A stretch of 64,000 nucleotides of DNA. Source: ENR-C587 sp942493235. Lineage in GTDB: Bacteria; Bacteroidota; Ignavibacteria; Kapaibacteriales; UBA2268. The stretch lies in contig OW818676.1 in the NCBI GenBank assembly GCA_942493235.1, forward strand, positions 1,054,001 through 1,118,000. The letters are read 5' to 3'. The position numbers were made by a program, and so were the translations under genes. The stretch's first letter is position 1, and each line of letters opens with the position of its first letter. Of the stretch, positions 1 to 9,256 are shown one piece after another. The notes under the pieces are model-generated. The model was given only the letters and a program-made list of their open reading frames with translations, did no database searches and was not told where the DNA came from.

Positions 1-1
1 A

Positions 2-670
2 GAAATACGTAGGTCAAGAAAGCAAAAGAGAGAAAAATTAGAAAGTTTTTTAAAAGAAAAAAATGATTATTTAGAAATGCACTCTAAAGCCTGTGTCGAT
101 GTAGCTAAAAAAAACGTAGATGAAAAAATAAAGAAGCTAAAATTAGATAGCTATTTATCTGTAGATGTATCAAAAGATAATAATCGTAAATTAGCAGTCT
201 TTATCGATGAGCAGTTACTTGCAGAATTATCTTTACTCGACGGATGCTATATAATTAAGACAAATTTACCGACTACAGTTGATAAAGAAATTATTCACAG
301 CAGATACAAGGACTTATCAAAAGTAGAAACAGCATTTAAGAATATGAAGACAGAAGTTCTTGAATTAAGACCTTGGTTCGTTCAGACAGAAGCGAGCACT
401 CGCGGACACGCGTTTGTTGTCATGCTTGCATATTTAGTAATTAAGTATTTGAGAAATAACTGGAAAATATTTGGAATTCCCGTGGCTGAGGCTATTGACT
501 CATTTAATAATCTATCAATTATCGAAGAAACTTACAAGACTGGAGAAAAGATTTATGTAATACCGGAGCCAAATAATAAGATGAAACAACTACTGGAGGC
601 AATTAATGTTAAATTGCCAACTACATTACCACATATCAAAATAAATGTAGTCAGTAGAAAATTAAAGTAA
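2..670 (+). CDS. IS1634/IS4-type transposase, C-terminal part (cut by window edge)
   Basis: The frame is open from base 2, so this is the 3' part of a gene that begins before the window; the first internal ATG (base 77) is probably not the start. The visible protein carries the C-terminal half of a DDE transposase. It has the run YKDLSKVETAFKNMK, which fits the Y-(2)-[RK]-(3)-E-(6)-K signature around the catalytic Glu of IS4-superfamily enzymes, followed by LELRPWFV and TRGHAFVVMLAYLV, typical of IS1634-like proteins. The DD part of the triad would lie upstream. I could not identify the right terminal inverted repeat after the stop. Whether the element is intact cannot be judged from this window. 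Confidence 0.8.
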   Translation, partial: EIRRSRKQKREKLESFLKEKNDYLEMHSKACVDVAKKNVDEKIKKLKLDSYLSVDVSKDNNRKLAVFIDEQLLAELSLLDGCYIIKTNLPTTVDKEIIHSRYKDLSKVETAFKNMKTEVLELRPWFVQTEASTRGHAFVVMLAYLVIKYLRNNWKIFGIPVAEAIDSFNNLSIIEETYKTGEKIYVIPEPNNKMKQLLEAINVKLPTTLPHIKINVVSRKLK

Positions 671-798
671 TATCATTTTAACTAATTTATATTACATATA
701 CTTAGATGCTGTTCTTGCCTTGTTTATTTCCGGAACTTCCGATACAATACACTTTTATAAAATTTGTGTGAAATTTGAAAATCAAATAAATACATATC

Positions 799-822
799 AA
801 CCCGACGGTTAACCGCCGGGTT
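799..822. repeat. GC-rich hairpin in AT-rich spacer
   Basis: AACCCGACGG-TTAA-CCGCCGGGTT forms a 10-bp stem with one A/C mismatch. A near copy with a perfect stem sits at 40062-40088. It lies 60 bp beyond the stop of the minus-strand CAP-domain gene, so it might also help end that transcript, but it has no T-run. Confidence 0.6.
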
Positions 823-883
823 GAATTATCGAAAAACAGGTCATATTTTTATTCTGAAAATGAAATATCATACAAATTAGATT

Positions 884-2698
884 TTATTTGATAACCGTAA
901 ATATTTTGTTTATTGATTTAGCATTATAGGATATATTAATTAAATAGGTACCATAAGATAAACGGCTAATATCAATCGGTAAAATGTTTGTATTACTGCT
1001 AATGCTCATAAAATCGGATATTAATAACTGACCATCTATAGAATAAATTTTAATGTTTAAATTATCAGAATCAAAACTACTAAGATATAGATTTAAAATA
1101 TTATCTTTAGTCGGATTAGGTGCTATAGACAATAATGTTTCTGAATCTTGTACAGAAGCAGGATTGTAAGTATTGAAACTAAAGATAGAAGACCAATTGC
1201 TGGCTACATCAGGAGTATAAGCTCTAACTCTCCAATAATAGGGTTTGTTAGTTAAAAGAGTAAGTGCCGAAAGCGAATAAGTAGGCTCGACAATACCATT
1301 TTGATTTAGTACCCAGTTTGCGTCGAAGTTAACTGACTCAGAAATTTGTAGTCTGTATTTAATGTTAGCTCCTGCGACGGCTCCCCATTGAAGGTTATCA
1401 TTTGGTCTTATATCGCCTTGATTATTTTGTGGAAATACTAATACCGGAGCAATAACTACATCTTCAGCTTTAGTAGTGAAGCTCCACGCCTCTGACCATT
1501 GGCTACTTGTAGTTTCATTTAATGCTTGAACTTTCCAGTAATAAGTAGTTCCTTTTTCAGCATTTGCAAAGTCTGCATTAGTTAATGTGATATTTGTCAA
1601 ATCTACTGCTATATCAGTAAAATTAGCATCTTTAGCGATTTTTACATTATATTTGCTTGCATTTTGGACAGAGTTCCAAGTAAGGGATGGCGGAATAACC
1701 AAATCCGTTGAACTATTAGCAGGAGCTAAAAGAGTAGGAGTAGCAAGCTCTTCAACTAATACTTCGTCAGTTAATTTAAACCAGTAAGAATAGTTTAAAG
1801 TCTGGGCATTATATTTTACATTATTAATAGTTACTAAATATTTAACATCATTTTGAAGTCCGGCAGCTTTCCACTGCAAGCAATTAGGCAAGCTTCCCCA
1901 GCCTAAAATATCGTATTTTTGAGCTGAAACAGTAATGGGTATTCCGGCTTCAGTTTGCATCGTGATTTGTGCATTTGAATAGTCAACTCCGGCATTACTC
2001 CACAGGCTTGTTTTATTTGGTATTGCGTGGAATGATAAATAGAATTCTTTGTTAAAAAAATCAATCGGATAATTTTGAAATGGGCAGGCTACATAGTCCA
2101 CTGTTACATTTGTTGAATTATTTGCTACATAGTCTTGATATTTCATAGACATCGCGGTGGCAAACCATTGTGTAGCATCACCGGCTTTCGGGTAGCCGTC
2201 TGCCCTACCAAATGATACTTTTTCTAAAAATGGATTGATTACAGCTCTTCTATGCCCCAATTCGTCTCCTGAAGCAGACTTGTCATCAATTAGCCAACCG
2301 ACGACGGCTTTTTCGGAGTCGGCTAAATACTCTTCGGAAACAAATCCGAGATGAAGATTTGAAGTAGATGCACCATTATAACCGGGCTGAGAGTAGCAAG
2401 CATAAGTTGCCGGAGGCTCGTGATTTAATTCACCGTTTGAAGCACAAATCAAGGCAGCTTGATTTGCTTCATTGTCGCCTATATCCTCCCAAGTAAGCAG
2501 ACTTAGATTGTGAATTTTACGAATTTGATTTATTTTATTTAGCAGTTTCGATTTTTCGGTAGCAGTTAATGAGCCTGCTGTGCAATTAGTAATATTCGGA
2601 CTAACAGAGTATATTGACTCCCAAGTGTTATCCGCATTTAAATCAATTGAGAAAAATATTGCAATTAAAGCAATACTTATGTAAATTGTTTTCTTCAT
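884..2698 (-). CDS. Secreted CAP/SCP-domain protein with fibronectin-like repeats and T9SS sorting domain
   Basis: The 604-residue protein begins with a signal peptide (residues 1-22). Residues about 50-180 resemble a CAP/SCP domain: LLNKINQIRKIHNLSLLTW, a conserved His in LNHEPP (about 93) and GHRRAVINP (about 148-156). Two fibronectin-type modules follow (about 315-410 and 415-510), each with a YYW(K/R)V strand. The last ~80 residues begin LSIAPNPTKD and end ISYNAKSINKIFTVIK, the pattern of a type A T9SS C-terminal sorting domain. It is therefore probably exported through the outer membrane and anchored or released there. Bacterial CAP proteins have no single agreed activity, so the substrate is unknown. 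It is transcribed alone. Confidence 0.85.
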   Translation of the reverse strand: MKKTIYISIALIAIFFSIDLNADNTWESIYSVSPNITNCTAGSLTATEKSKLLNKINQIRKIHNLSLLTWEDIGDNEANQAALICASNGELNHEPPATYACYSQPGYNGASTSNLHLGFVSEEYLADSEKAVVGWLIDDKSASGDELGHRRAVINPFLEKVSFGRADGYPKAGDATQWFATAMSMKYQDYVANNSTNVTVDYVACPFQNYPIDFFNKEFYLSFHAIPNKTSLWSNAGVDYSNAQITMQTEAGIPITVSAQKYDILGWGSLPNCLQWKAAGLQNDVKYLVTINNVKYNAQTLNYSYWFKLTDEVLVEELATPTLLAPANSSTDLVIPPSLTWNSVQNASKYNVKIAKDANFTDIAVDLTNITLTNADFANAEKGTTYYWKVQALNETTSSQWSEAWSFTTKAEDVVIAPVLVFPQNNQGDIRPNDNLQWGAVAGANIKYRLQISESVNFDANWVLNQNGIVEPTYSLSALTLLTNKPYYWRVRAYTPDVASNWSSIFSFNTYNPASVQDSETLLSIAPNPTKDNILNLYLSSFDSDNLNIKIYSIDGQLLISDFMSISSNTNILPIDISRLSYGTYLINISYNAKSINKIFTVIK

Positions 2699-2777
2699 AA
2701 TGAACCCCTTTTAAATAAAAAAACTAAAATAACACTATAATATAACTGCAAAATTGAATTTGTTTCAATTATTTTGT

Positions 2778-3076
2778 TTCTTTGCTATTATTATGTGGGT
2801 AAGCAAATAAATAAATCTTTCTTACAAGGGCTTAGCTGTTGAACATCGCTAATAATCATTATTTAGTTCCCCACTCTTTCTTCACTTTTTGTTGTTAAAA
2901 CAAGAGAGTAGTAGTTGGGTATCTCATTATATTACCGCTGTTTAACACCTGCCGGAGTTGAAATTTAAAATCAAAGATGTTTATCCAATAATATATCAAA
3001 AATCAATATTTGATATATTAGTATATTCTTTATACTAATAACAATTATTTGCTAACTTACTTGAAATAGCGAAGAC
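2778..3076. repeat. ~300-bp non-coding element with terminal inverted repeats
   Basis: This element fills the spacer between the OmpA-like and CAP genes. The left end (TTTGCTATTATTATGTGGG, then TAAGCAAATAAAT) matches the reverse complement of the right end (TCTTCGCTATTTCAAGTAAG, then TTAGCAAATAATT) imperfectly. The same end sequence appears at 34946-34974, 35445-35469 and 50284-50318. There is no convincing reading frame inside. Two overlapping palindromes lie at 2989-3020 and 3016-3040. Confidence 0.5.
2989..3040. other. Two overlapping perfect palindromes
   Basis: TAATATATCAAA (2989-3000) pairs perfectly with TTTGATATATTA (3009-3020) across an 8-nt loop. TATTAGTATA (3016-3025) pairs perfectly with TATACTAATA (3031-3040) across a 5-nt loop. 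The two stems share bases 3016-3020, so they cannot both form fully. They lie in the 3' region of the minus-strand OmpA-like gene. Confidence 0.6.
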
Positions 3077-3115
3077 CCCTAATTATAGACAGCGAAGAAC
3101 AAAAAATGCAAATCA

Positions 3116-5224
3116 CTATTTGATGATATCAATGATCTCAATTAAAACCGTACGAGAGAAAAATCTCTCAGCAGCAGTATTATATGAATTTATACCGGGT
3201 GCAAATCTATCGGAGCCTACGCCCTCTATGCTGATAATCTTAGCATTAGGAGCTAATTTGTTAATCAGTAAGGCAGTTTTATTTGCTCTATTAGTTGACA
3301 AATTTTTATTAAACTCGTCAGTGCCCAAGACATCTGAGTAACCGGTAATCTTCAGTTCGGAACTTGGTTTTAGTTCTTTAAGGAAATTTTTTATTTCATT
3401 GTGTGAAGTTGATGGAATCTGATCACTTGCAATATCAAATAAAATCAAAGCTAATCTTGAAACTTTTATATCTGAGGTATCTTTAACTATGCTTATAGTG
3501 TCTTGAGCAATAGCACGCGAACCATTTTTGGCAATAACTGAGAATTGAACATCGATAGGAATATTTGAGTTGAGTTTTCGAGCGAGACTGTCGCTAATGC
3601 TGTTTTTTAGCTCATCAGGCAATTCAGAGCCCGAGAAACTAAATACTTCAGTTGAGCCCTGCTTGCCGATAATATGCCATTCTTTGATACCTTTTTTGTC
3701 TGTTCCTTTGGTACTTACTTTGAAATCTCTCGGATTAATATCAACAATTTCTTCAAAATTTTCGCGTTTGAGCGGGGATAGAATCTCCGGATTAGACGAC
3801 ATAATCTGTACTCTACGGTTTTCGGCATATCCACTGTCGTTTCGAGTAATTGTTTTTAGTGGAGGATAACAGTATTTATCGTAAATAATGGAAATTCTAC
3901 CGGTATCAATGTTCCAAATTTCATTCAAATATCTGCGTACTTTTTTAGCTCTTGAATAAGCTAATTCGGTATTGGAATTCTCGGTAACGGAGTCAATAAA
4001 TCCTTTAAGTGTAATTTTAGAATCCAGATACTTATTAAGTTTATACCCGATTATATTCAATATATCATTATGCAAGTTCATAGGGATAGGTTCTAATTTT
4101 TCAATATCAAATTCAGAGTTAGACTTAATCTGGTTATAATTTGGTTGAAATTTATCTGAATTATTATCAAAAAATACTACATCTAAATTCTGGAAAGCCT
4201 GAGTAACTAATTTGGTCTTTATATTAATTTTCGGAACGGACGGTTGAATATTAACATAATATACTTTTTTACGGAAGAGGGTATCTGATCTGGAAATTAC
4301 GGTATTATTTACAATTTTTATTTGTAAATCTTCACGAGTAGTTATTGTATCTTGTCTGCCATTAACAAAGGTATCGTATTGATATTCTGATTTATCAATT
4401 GTAATTGTATCAATTTTGAATGTAGTAATATTTTCAACCGGAATTATTAGTTTTGGTTTCGGAGAGTAAGCTATCGACAATCCAAGCTTAATATTATTAG
4501 CTTTCCAAGTTGACGAATCAATTAAATCTGTCAATCCGTAATTGTAATATATTTCAGGAGCAAGAATCAAAGAATTATCCGAGTTCAACGGTAAATCGTA
4601 GCTGATTCCGATATTCAATCCCCCATATACAGCCGAGAAAGAAGTTTTAATATCTCCACTTTTTTCATTGCGTACATTTTTACCGGTTTCAGTAAATATA
4701 CCGGTTTTAGGTGATTTGATTTTCTCGTATTGCGAATATTTTTTACTAATATAAGGAGCGATAAATCCACCTCCGATTATATTCAAACCCTTCCATAAAT
4801 TATACTTTAAATAGGGCTCAAAATTAATCATTGTAAATTCAGTACTCAAATAATGAGTAAAAAAGCCGGTAACTGCTAGATTGCCGATACGGACAATAGT
4901 GGGTTCGTCCACTTGCAAGTCTGCTTCGAAGTAATCATAGCTGGCTCTAATTCCAATATTAAATCCAAAAGACATCGGTAATTCGTAAGCAATTCCAAAA
5001 TAATAGCCTTTGCCGGATTCTTCTTTATTAAATTGCGGACAACAGTTCGGCACTCCGGGAATTCTTTTAAAATCCGGATTATGCTGATATATCGAATATC
5101 CGCCGAATAATTTATAAAGACCGGTTTGATATGTCGTGTCTTGAGCTACTGCTAAGTATGATAATAATATCGTTAAAAAGGAATAAAGGAATAATCTCAC
5201 TTTGTACTTTTCTTTTGTAATCAA
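3116..5224 (-). CDS. OmpA-family outer-membrane protein with two OmpA-like domains
   Basis: This is a 702-residue protein. A signal peptide (ending near AVAQD, residue 28) is followed by an N-terminal region rich in alternating aromatic strands (about 30-260) that looks like an outer-membrane barrel. Two periplasmic OmpA/MotB-like domains follow. The first (about 350-480) keeps the SRAKKVRRYL helix and ENRRVQI end. The second (about 590-702) has ITGYSDVLGTDEFNKNLS followed by NRA, close to the family's peptidoglycan-binding motif. The likely role is tethering the outer membrane to peptidoglycan. Two OmpA domains in one chain are less usual than one. On the minus strand a TATATTTG-like -7 element lies at 5245-5252, without a clear -33 TTG. 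Confidence 0.85.
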   Translation of the reverse strand: MITKEKYKVRLFLYSFLTILLSYLAVAQDTTYQTGLYKLFGGYSIYQHNPDFKRIPGVPNCCPQFNKEESGKGYYFGIAYELPMSFGFNIGIRASYDYFEADLQVDEPTIVRIGNLAVTGFFTHYLSTEFTMINFEPYLKYNLWKGLNIIGGGFIAPYISKKYSQYEKIKSPKTGIFTETGKNVRNEKSGDIKTSFSAVYGGLNIGISYDLPLNSDNSLILAPEIYYNYGLTDLIDSSTWKANNIKLGLSIAYSPKPKLIIPVENITTFKIDTITIDKSEYQYDTFVNGRQDTITTREDLQIKIVNNTVISRSDTLFRKKVYYVNIQPSVPKINIKTKLVTQAFQNLDVVFFDNNSDKFQPNYNQIKSNSEFDIEKLEPIPMNLHNDILNIIGYKLNKYLDSKITLKGFIDSVTENSNTELAYSRAKKVRRYLNEIWNIDTGRISIIYDKYCYPPLKTITRNDSGYAENRRVQIMSSNPEILSPLKRENFEEIVDINPRDFKVSTKGTDKKGIKEWHIIGKQGSTEVFSFSGSELPDELKNSISDSLARKLNSNIPIDVQFSVIAKNGSRAIAQDTISIVKDTSDIKVSRLALILFDIASDQIPSTSHNEIKNFLKELKPSSELKITGYSDVLGTDEFNKNLSTNRANKTALLINKLAPNAKIISIEGVGSDRFAPGINSYNTAAERFFSRTVLIEIIDIIK

Positions 5225-5344
5225 ATATGTTAGCTTAAAAAGAACAAATATAATAAATAAAAATAAATTTACTAATATTTTTTTTCTTAAAACGTTATAG
5301 AATCAAAAAATACTTTAAATTATTAAAATAAATGGGGTAGAAAA

Positions 5345-6745
5345 TTGGAATATAAGCAATTTATAGATGAGGCGAAGCTACATAAGCTATTGGAAGATAC
5401 CGGCTCTGCTACAGATGAGCAAATTGATGCTATTTTTGCAAAGGCACTTGAGATGAAAGGCTTAGACCTCGAAGACGTAGCTGCCTTACTAAATATTAAA
5501 GATAAAGGTACATTAGACAAACTTTATCATACCGCACTCCAGATTAAAGAAGATATATACGGCAATAGATTAGTGCTTTTTGCCCCTTTATATATTTCTA
5601 ATTTCTGCTCAAATAATTGTTTATATTGCGGTTTCAGAGTTAACAACACAGAATTGCACCGCCATACATTAACAATTGACCAAATAATAGAAGAGACCAA
5701 ATTGATTTTAGCACAAGGGCATAAGCGTACACTTATGCTTATGGGTGAAAATCATAAAAATTGTTCCCTTGATTATTTCATCGAAGCTATCGAAGCAGTT
5801 TATTCTGTTCGCGACGAAAAGGGTAATAATATTCGAAGAATAAATGTAGAGATAGCACCTCTTAGCGAAGAAGAATTTCAGAAATTAAATAAAGTCCAAA
5901 TCGGTACTTATACAGTATTTCAGGAAACTTATCACAAAGAGACTTATCAGAAAATGCACTTGTCCGGCAAGAAGTCCGATTACGAATGGAGACTATTTGT
6001 AATGGATAGAGCTCTTCAAAACGGAATGCATGACGTAGGAATCGGGGCTCTATTCGGGCTTTATGATTATAAATTTGAAGTATTGGGATTAATTGAGCAT
6101 GCTAAGCATTTAGACAGAGAGTATGGGGTAGGACCACACACTATTTCGATTCCGAGAATTCAACCGGCGGGAAATGCACCGGCTTCTCATGATACAAAAT
6201 ATTTAGTAAGCGACGAAGATTTTAAGAAATTAGTTGCTGTTATCAGGCTTGCAGTTCCATATACAGGTATGATTTTGTCAACTCGCGAATCTATAAAGAT
6301 GCGTACCGAATTATTCAATATGGGGATTTCTCAGATTAGTGCAGGCTCTAAAACAAATATCGGCGGATATAAACAGGCTTTAAACGGCGAAGGAGAAATC
6401 GGTCAATTTGAATTAAACGACTGCCGTACCAGTGGCGAAGTGATAAAAGATGTAATACAGATGGGATTTGTGCCATCATTCTGCACTGGTTGTTACAGAC
6501 TGGGCAGAGTAGGAGCTGATTTTATGGACTTAGCTAAGCCCGGATTAATCAAACTGCACTGCCTGCCGAATGCACTCACTACTCTGAAAGAATATTTAGA
6601 GGATTATGCCGACGAAGAAACTAAGCAAATGGGTGAAGCATTAATTCAAAAAGAATTAGCCAATATTCCGAATGAATCCAGAAGAGAAAAAACTGTTCAA
6701 TTTTTAGAAAAAATTCACAACGGTGAAAGAGATTTATACTTTTAA
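5345..6745 (+). CDS. hydG: [FeFe]-hydrogenase H-cluster maturase HydG (radical SAM tyrosine lyase)
   Basis: HydG splits tyrosine with S-adenosylmethionine and supplies CO and cyanide on an iron synthon for the hydrogenase H-cluster. The radical-SAM motif CSNNCLYC has C88, C92 and C95. The C-terminal C380-X2-C383-X22-C406 motif binds the second cluster and distinguishes HydG from the related thiazole enzyme ThiH. At 466 residues the length is normal. The start is TTG; the N-terminus aligns with the family expectation, but the ribosome site (GGGGTAG) is weak. hydE lies far away at 53060-54175 on the other strand, and no hydF or hydrogenase gene is in the window. Confidence 0.95.
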   Translation: MEYKQFIDEAKLHKLLEDTGSATDEQIDAIFAKALEMKGLDLEDVAALLNIKDKGTLDKLYHTALQIKEDIYGNRLVLFAPLYISNFCSNNCLYCGFRVNNTELHRHTLTIDQIIEETKLILAQGHKRTLMLMGENHKNCSLDYFIEAIEAVYSVRDEKGNNIRRINVEIAPLSEEEFQKLNKVQIGTYTVFQETYHKETYQKMHLSGKKSDYEWRLFVMDRALQNGMHDVGIGALFGLYDYKFEVLGLIEHAKHLDREYGVGPHTISIPRIQPAGNAPASHDTKYLVSDEDFKKLVAVIRLAVPYTGMILSTRESIKMRTELFNMGISQISAGSKTNIGGYKQALNGEGEIGQFELNDCRTSGEVIKDVIQMGFVPSFCTGCYRLGRVGADFMDLAKPGLIKLHCLPNALTTLKEYLEDYADEETKQMGEALIQKELANIPNESRREKTVQFLEKIHNGERDLYF

Positions 6746-6761
6746 TATTTTAACCTGCTCC

Positions 6762-6792
6762 CTTCATTACGATGCTCTGCACCGTAATGAAG
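6762..6792 (+). terminator. Hairpin after hydG (possible terminator or repeat)
   Basis: CTTCATTACG and CGTAATGAAG form a perfect 10-bp stem 17 bases after the hydG stop, around an 11-nt loop containing ATGCTCTGC. No T-run follows, so intrinsic termination is uncertain. The loop is the reverse complement of the GCAGAGCAT loop in hairpins at 49962-49982 and 52936-52956, which suggests a repeat. Confidence 0.45.
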
Positions 6793-6874
6793 AGGAGTAT
6801 ATAATATGATTTGTATGTGAAATAAACAGATCAAATATTGTAGTCGAGGCTGCACCCAAAGTTAGTAATTTGAA

Positions 6875-6975
6875 AGTCAGTCATGCTGAGCGTAGCGAAG
6901 CATCCAGAAATATCAATATTTAGCTTTATCCAGATTCTTCACTTCGTTCCGAATTACAACTTTTAGAAAGCCTCG
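6875..6975 (+). repeat. MITE-like ~130-bp palindromic repeat, copy 1 (shortened)
   Basis: This copy has the core TCATGCTGAGCGTAGCGAAG, ATCCAGA, then ATCAATATTTAGCTTTATCC and ATTCTTCACTTCGTTCC shared with the five other copies. The left terminal segment is missing or diverged. The rest of 6746-7225 holds the hydG hairpin and a GCTGAAGC hairpin near 7026. Confidence 0.7.
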
Positions 6976-7225
6976 TAAATGGTGCTGGAATAATATTTGT
7001 CGTCTTGTGATAGTTTTTTACACAGCCGCTGAAGCGTGGGGTTGAATAGAATGGTGAGATATTATAATTCCAAAATATGTAGTAGATTTTTGTATTTATA
7101 CAGTCCATATAGTATATGGGATTCAAACAACATTTTTCCCTTATCCATCCGCAAAATATAACCGCAATATTTTTTTAGTTTATCCTTCTTAATCTCTAAT
7201 AAATATTTAAATTTTGGGAGTTAAA

Positions 7226-8854
7226 ATGAAACCATACAAGGTGTCAGGCAATATAGTAGATATTATAGCAGAGAGAATTTTCCCCGGTACAATTACGATT
7301 GATAACGGTATAATTGATGGCATTTCAGAGACTTCAGATACATATAATCAGTATATACTTCCGGGTCTTATAGATTCGCATATACATATAGAAAGCTCGA
7401 TGATGCCACCTTCCGAATTTGCATCAAAGGCTGTGATTCATGGTACAGTAGCAACTGTATCTGACCCGCATGAAATAGCTAATGTACTTGGTATTAGCGG
7501 AGTAAAATACATGATTAATAACGGGAAAAAAGTTCCGTTTAAATTTTATTTCGGAGCACCCTCGTGCGTTCCGGCTACCGATTTCGAATCTTCCGGGGGA
7601 GTAATTGATTCTGAAGGAGTAAAAGAGCTTATTAACATGCCTGAAATTAAATATTTGAGCGAGATGATGAATTATCCGGGAATTGTATTCGGTATGCCGG
7701 ACGTATTGAGCAAAGTCCAGCATGCAAAAGATGTTCATAAGCCAATAGACGGGCATATACCGGGAGTAAGCGGTGAATGGCTGAATAAATATGTTCAGTC
7801 CGGAATTACAACTGACCATGAATGCTTTACAATTGAGGAAGCAATAGAGAAAATCTGTTTGGGAATGAAGATATTAATTCGCGAAGGCTCCGCTGCTAAA
7901 AATTTTGAAGCACTGGCTCCGCTCATTGATTCACATACCGAAATGGTAATGCTATGTAGCGACGATAAACACCCTGACGACTTAGTTAGCAGTCATATTA
8001 ATGATTTAGTTAAGCGAGCACTTAGTAAAGGCTATGATATATTTAAAGTATTGAAAACAGCTGTATTAAATCCTCAACGGCATTATAATCTGGATGTAGG
8101 GCTTCTACAATTGGGCGATGCAGCAGATATGATAATAATTGATAATCCGAAAGATTTTAATATTATCCAGACATATATAGACGGGCAATTAGTAGCCGAT
8201 GGCTCGAGAAGCTTGATTAATCGAGTGGAGCCTGAAATTATCAATAATTTTAATTTAGACTATGTAAAACCAGATGATTTCCGATTAGTACCGAAATCAG
8301 AGAAAATCAAAGTAATTGAAGTGATAGATGGTCAATTAATTACAAATAAAATAATCTGTGATGCGAAAATTTTAAATAACAACGTGATTGCCGATATAGA
8401 TAATGATGTGCTAAAAATGGCGGTTATTAATCGCTATGATAATTCTAAACCGGCTATCGGATTTATTAAAAATATCGGTATTAAAAAGGGAGCAATTGCT
8501 ACCAGTGTCGGGCATGACTCTCACAATTTGATTGCAGTCGGTACAGACGACCAAGCCCTTGCTATTGCAATTAACAGTGTAATTAGTAATCAAGGCGGGA
8601 TGGCTGTATTCGATGGAGCTCAAACCGAAATACTGCCTTTGCCAATAGCCGGAATAATGAGTAATTTACCTGCCGATACTGTTGCTTATAAATATAGAGA
8701 AATCGAAAATAAAGCTAAGGCTTTAGGTTCTGAGCTGAACTCTCCTTTTATGACTATGTCTTTTATGGCTTTATTAGTAATTCCCAAACTAAAGCTTGGC
8801 GACAAAGGATTATTCGATGGTGAAAAATTTGAATTTACGAGTGTATTTGAGTAA
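7226..8854 (+). CDS. ade: Adenine deaminase
   Basis: This enzyme converts adenine to hypoxanthine and ammonia in purine salvage. The 542-residue protein has the amidohydrolase metal site LPGLIDSHIHIESSMM (H52, H54), the family block SDPHEIANVLG and CSDDKHPDDL. Its C-terminal domain contains SVGHDSHNLIAVGTDD and NQGGMAVFDG, diagnostic for the ade group. I chose the ATG preceded by GGGAG five bases upstream rather than the in-frame TTG twelve bases earlier. It is monocistronic, with repeats on both sides. Confidence 0.95.
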   Translation: MKPYKVSGNIVDIIAERIFPGTITIDNGIIDGISETSDTYNQYILPGLIDSHIHIESSMMPPSEFASKAVIHGTVATVSDPHEIANVLGISGVKYMINNGKKVPFKFYFGAPSCVPATDFESSGGVIDSEGVKELINMPEIKYLSEMMNYPGIVFGMPDVLSKVQHAKDVHKPIDGHIPGVSGEWLNKYVQSGITTDHECFTIEEAIEKICLGMKILIREGSAAKNFEALAPLIDSHTEMVMLCSDDKHPDDLVSSHINDLVKRALSKGYDIFKVLKTAVLNPQRHYNLDVGLLQLGDAADMIIIDNPKDFNIIQTYIDGQLVADGSRSLINRVEPEIINNFNLDYVKPDDFRLVPKSEKIKVIEVIDGQLITNKIICDAKILNNNVIADIDNDVLKMAVINRYDNSKPAIGFIKNIGIKKGAIATSVGHDSHNLIAVGTDDQALAIAINSVISNQGGMAVFDGAQTEILPLPIAGIMSNLPADTVAYKYREIENKAKALGSELNSPFMTMSFMALLVIPKLKLGDKGLFDGEKFEFTSVFE

Positions 8855-8866
8855 TAGAAATTGGGA

Positions 8867-8964
8867 ATTGGGGATAGGGATTTGGGGATAGGGATTTGGG
8901 GATAGGGGATAGAGGATAGGGATTTGGGGATAGGGATTTGGGGATAGGGATTTGGGGATAGGGG
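8867..8964 (+). repeat. G-rich tandem array, seven 14-nt units
   Basis: Seven consecutive 14-nt units follow TTTGGGGATAGGGA with few changes and begin 12 bases after the ade stop. The G-run spacing fits the usual G-quadruplex rule on the plus strand. There are no spacers, so it is not a CRISPR array. Similar but shorter G- or C-rich strings occur at 12325-12384, 12777-12800, 15431-15470, 35234-35260 and 52742-52787. Confidence 0.9.
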
Positions 8965-9047
8965 ATAGCAAGAATTTATGAGGTAGCAAACTTTGGTTTT
9001 TGCTATCGGGCGACAAATTTGATATTTACTGATTAATGCAGAAATTC

Positions 9048-9114
9048 AAACTATTGCAAAAGCCTATGATTTCTATCAAGCTACTAATGTAAATATACGT
9101 AAGTGTATGTATTC
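9048..9114 (+). repeat. 67-bp direct repeat, left of toxin-antitoxin pair
   Basis: This 67-bp sequence recurs at 9746-9812 with a single mismatch (G at 9099, C at 9797). The two copies bracket the toxin-antitoxin operon. Just beyond it is the hairpin CCAATGCT-GA-AGCATTGG (9114-9131). The rest of the 8855-9256 gap is the G-rich array plus about 120 bp of AT-rich leader. Confidence 0.95.
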
Positions 9115-9256
9115 CAATGCTGAAGCATTGGGATGATGTTTGCAAAAAAGCTTCAATTAGTAAATTACATAAGTGCATAGATAATTTACAATATTATATA
9201 AATATAATCTTCTAAAATCTTTTAATATTGTTGTATTTATAAAAGGATTATTTAAT

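Noticed and set aside
6926..7126. 66-codon minus-strand frame between hydG and ade
   Set aside because: Overlaps the MITE-like repeat; the translation ends in the translated repeat arm.
8867..8964. CRISPR array
   Set aside because: Units are 14 nt and contiguous with no spacers, and no cas genes are in the window.
8810..9016. 68-codon minus-strand frame of Pro/Ser/Ile repeats
   Set aside because: It is the translated 14-nt G-rich array plus the end of ade; not a protein.
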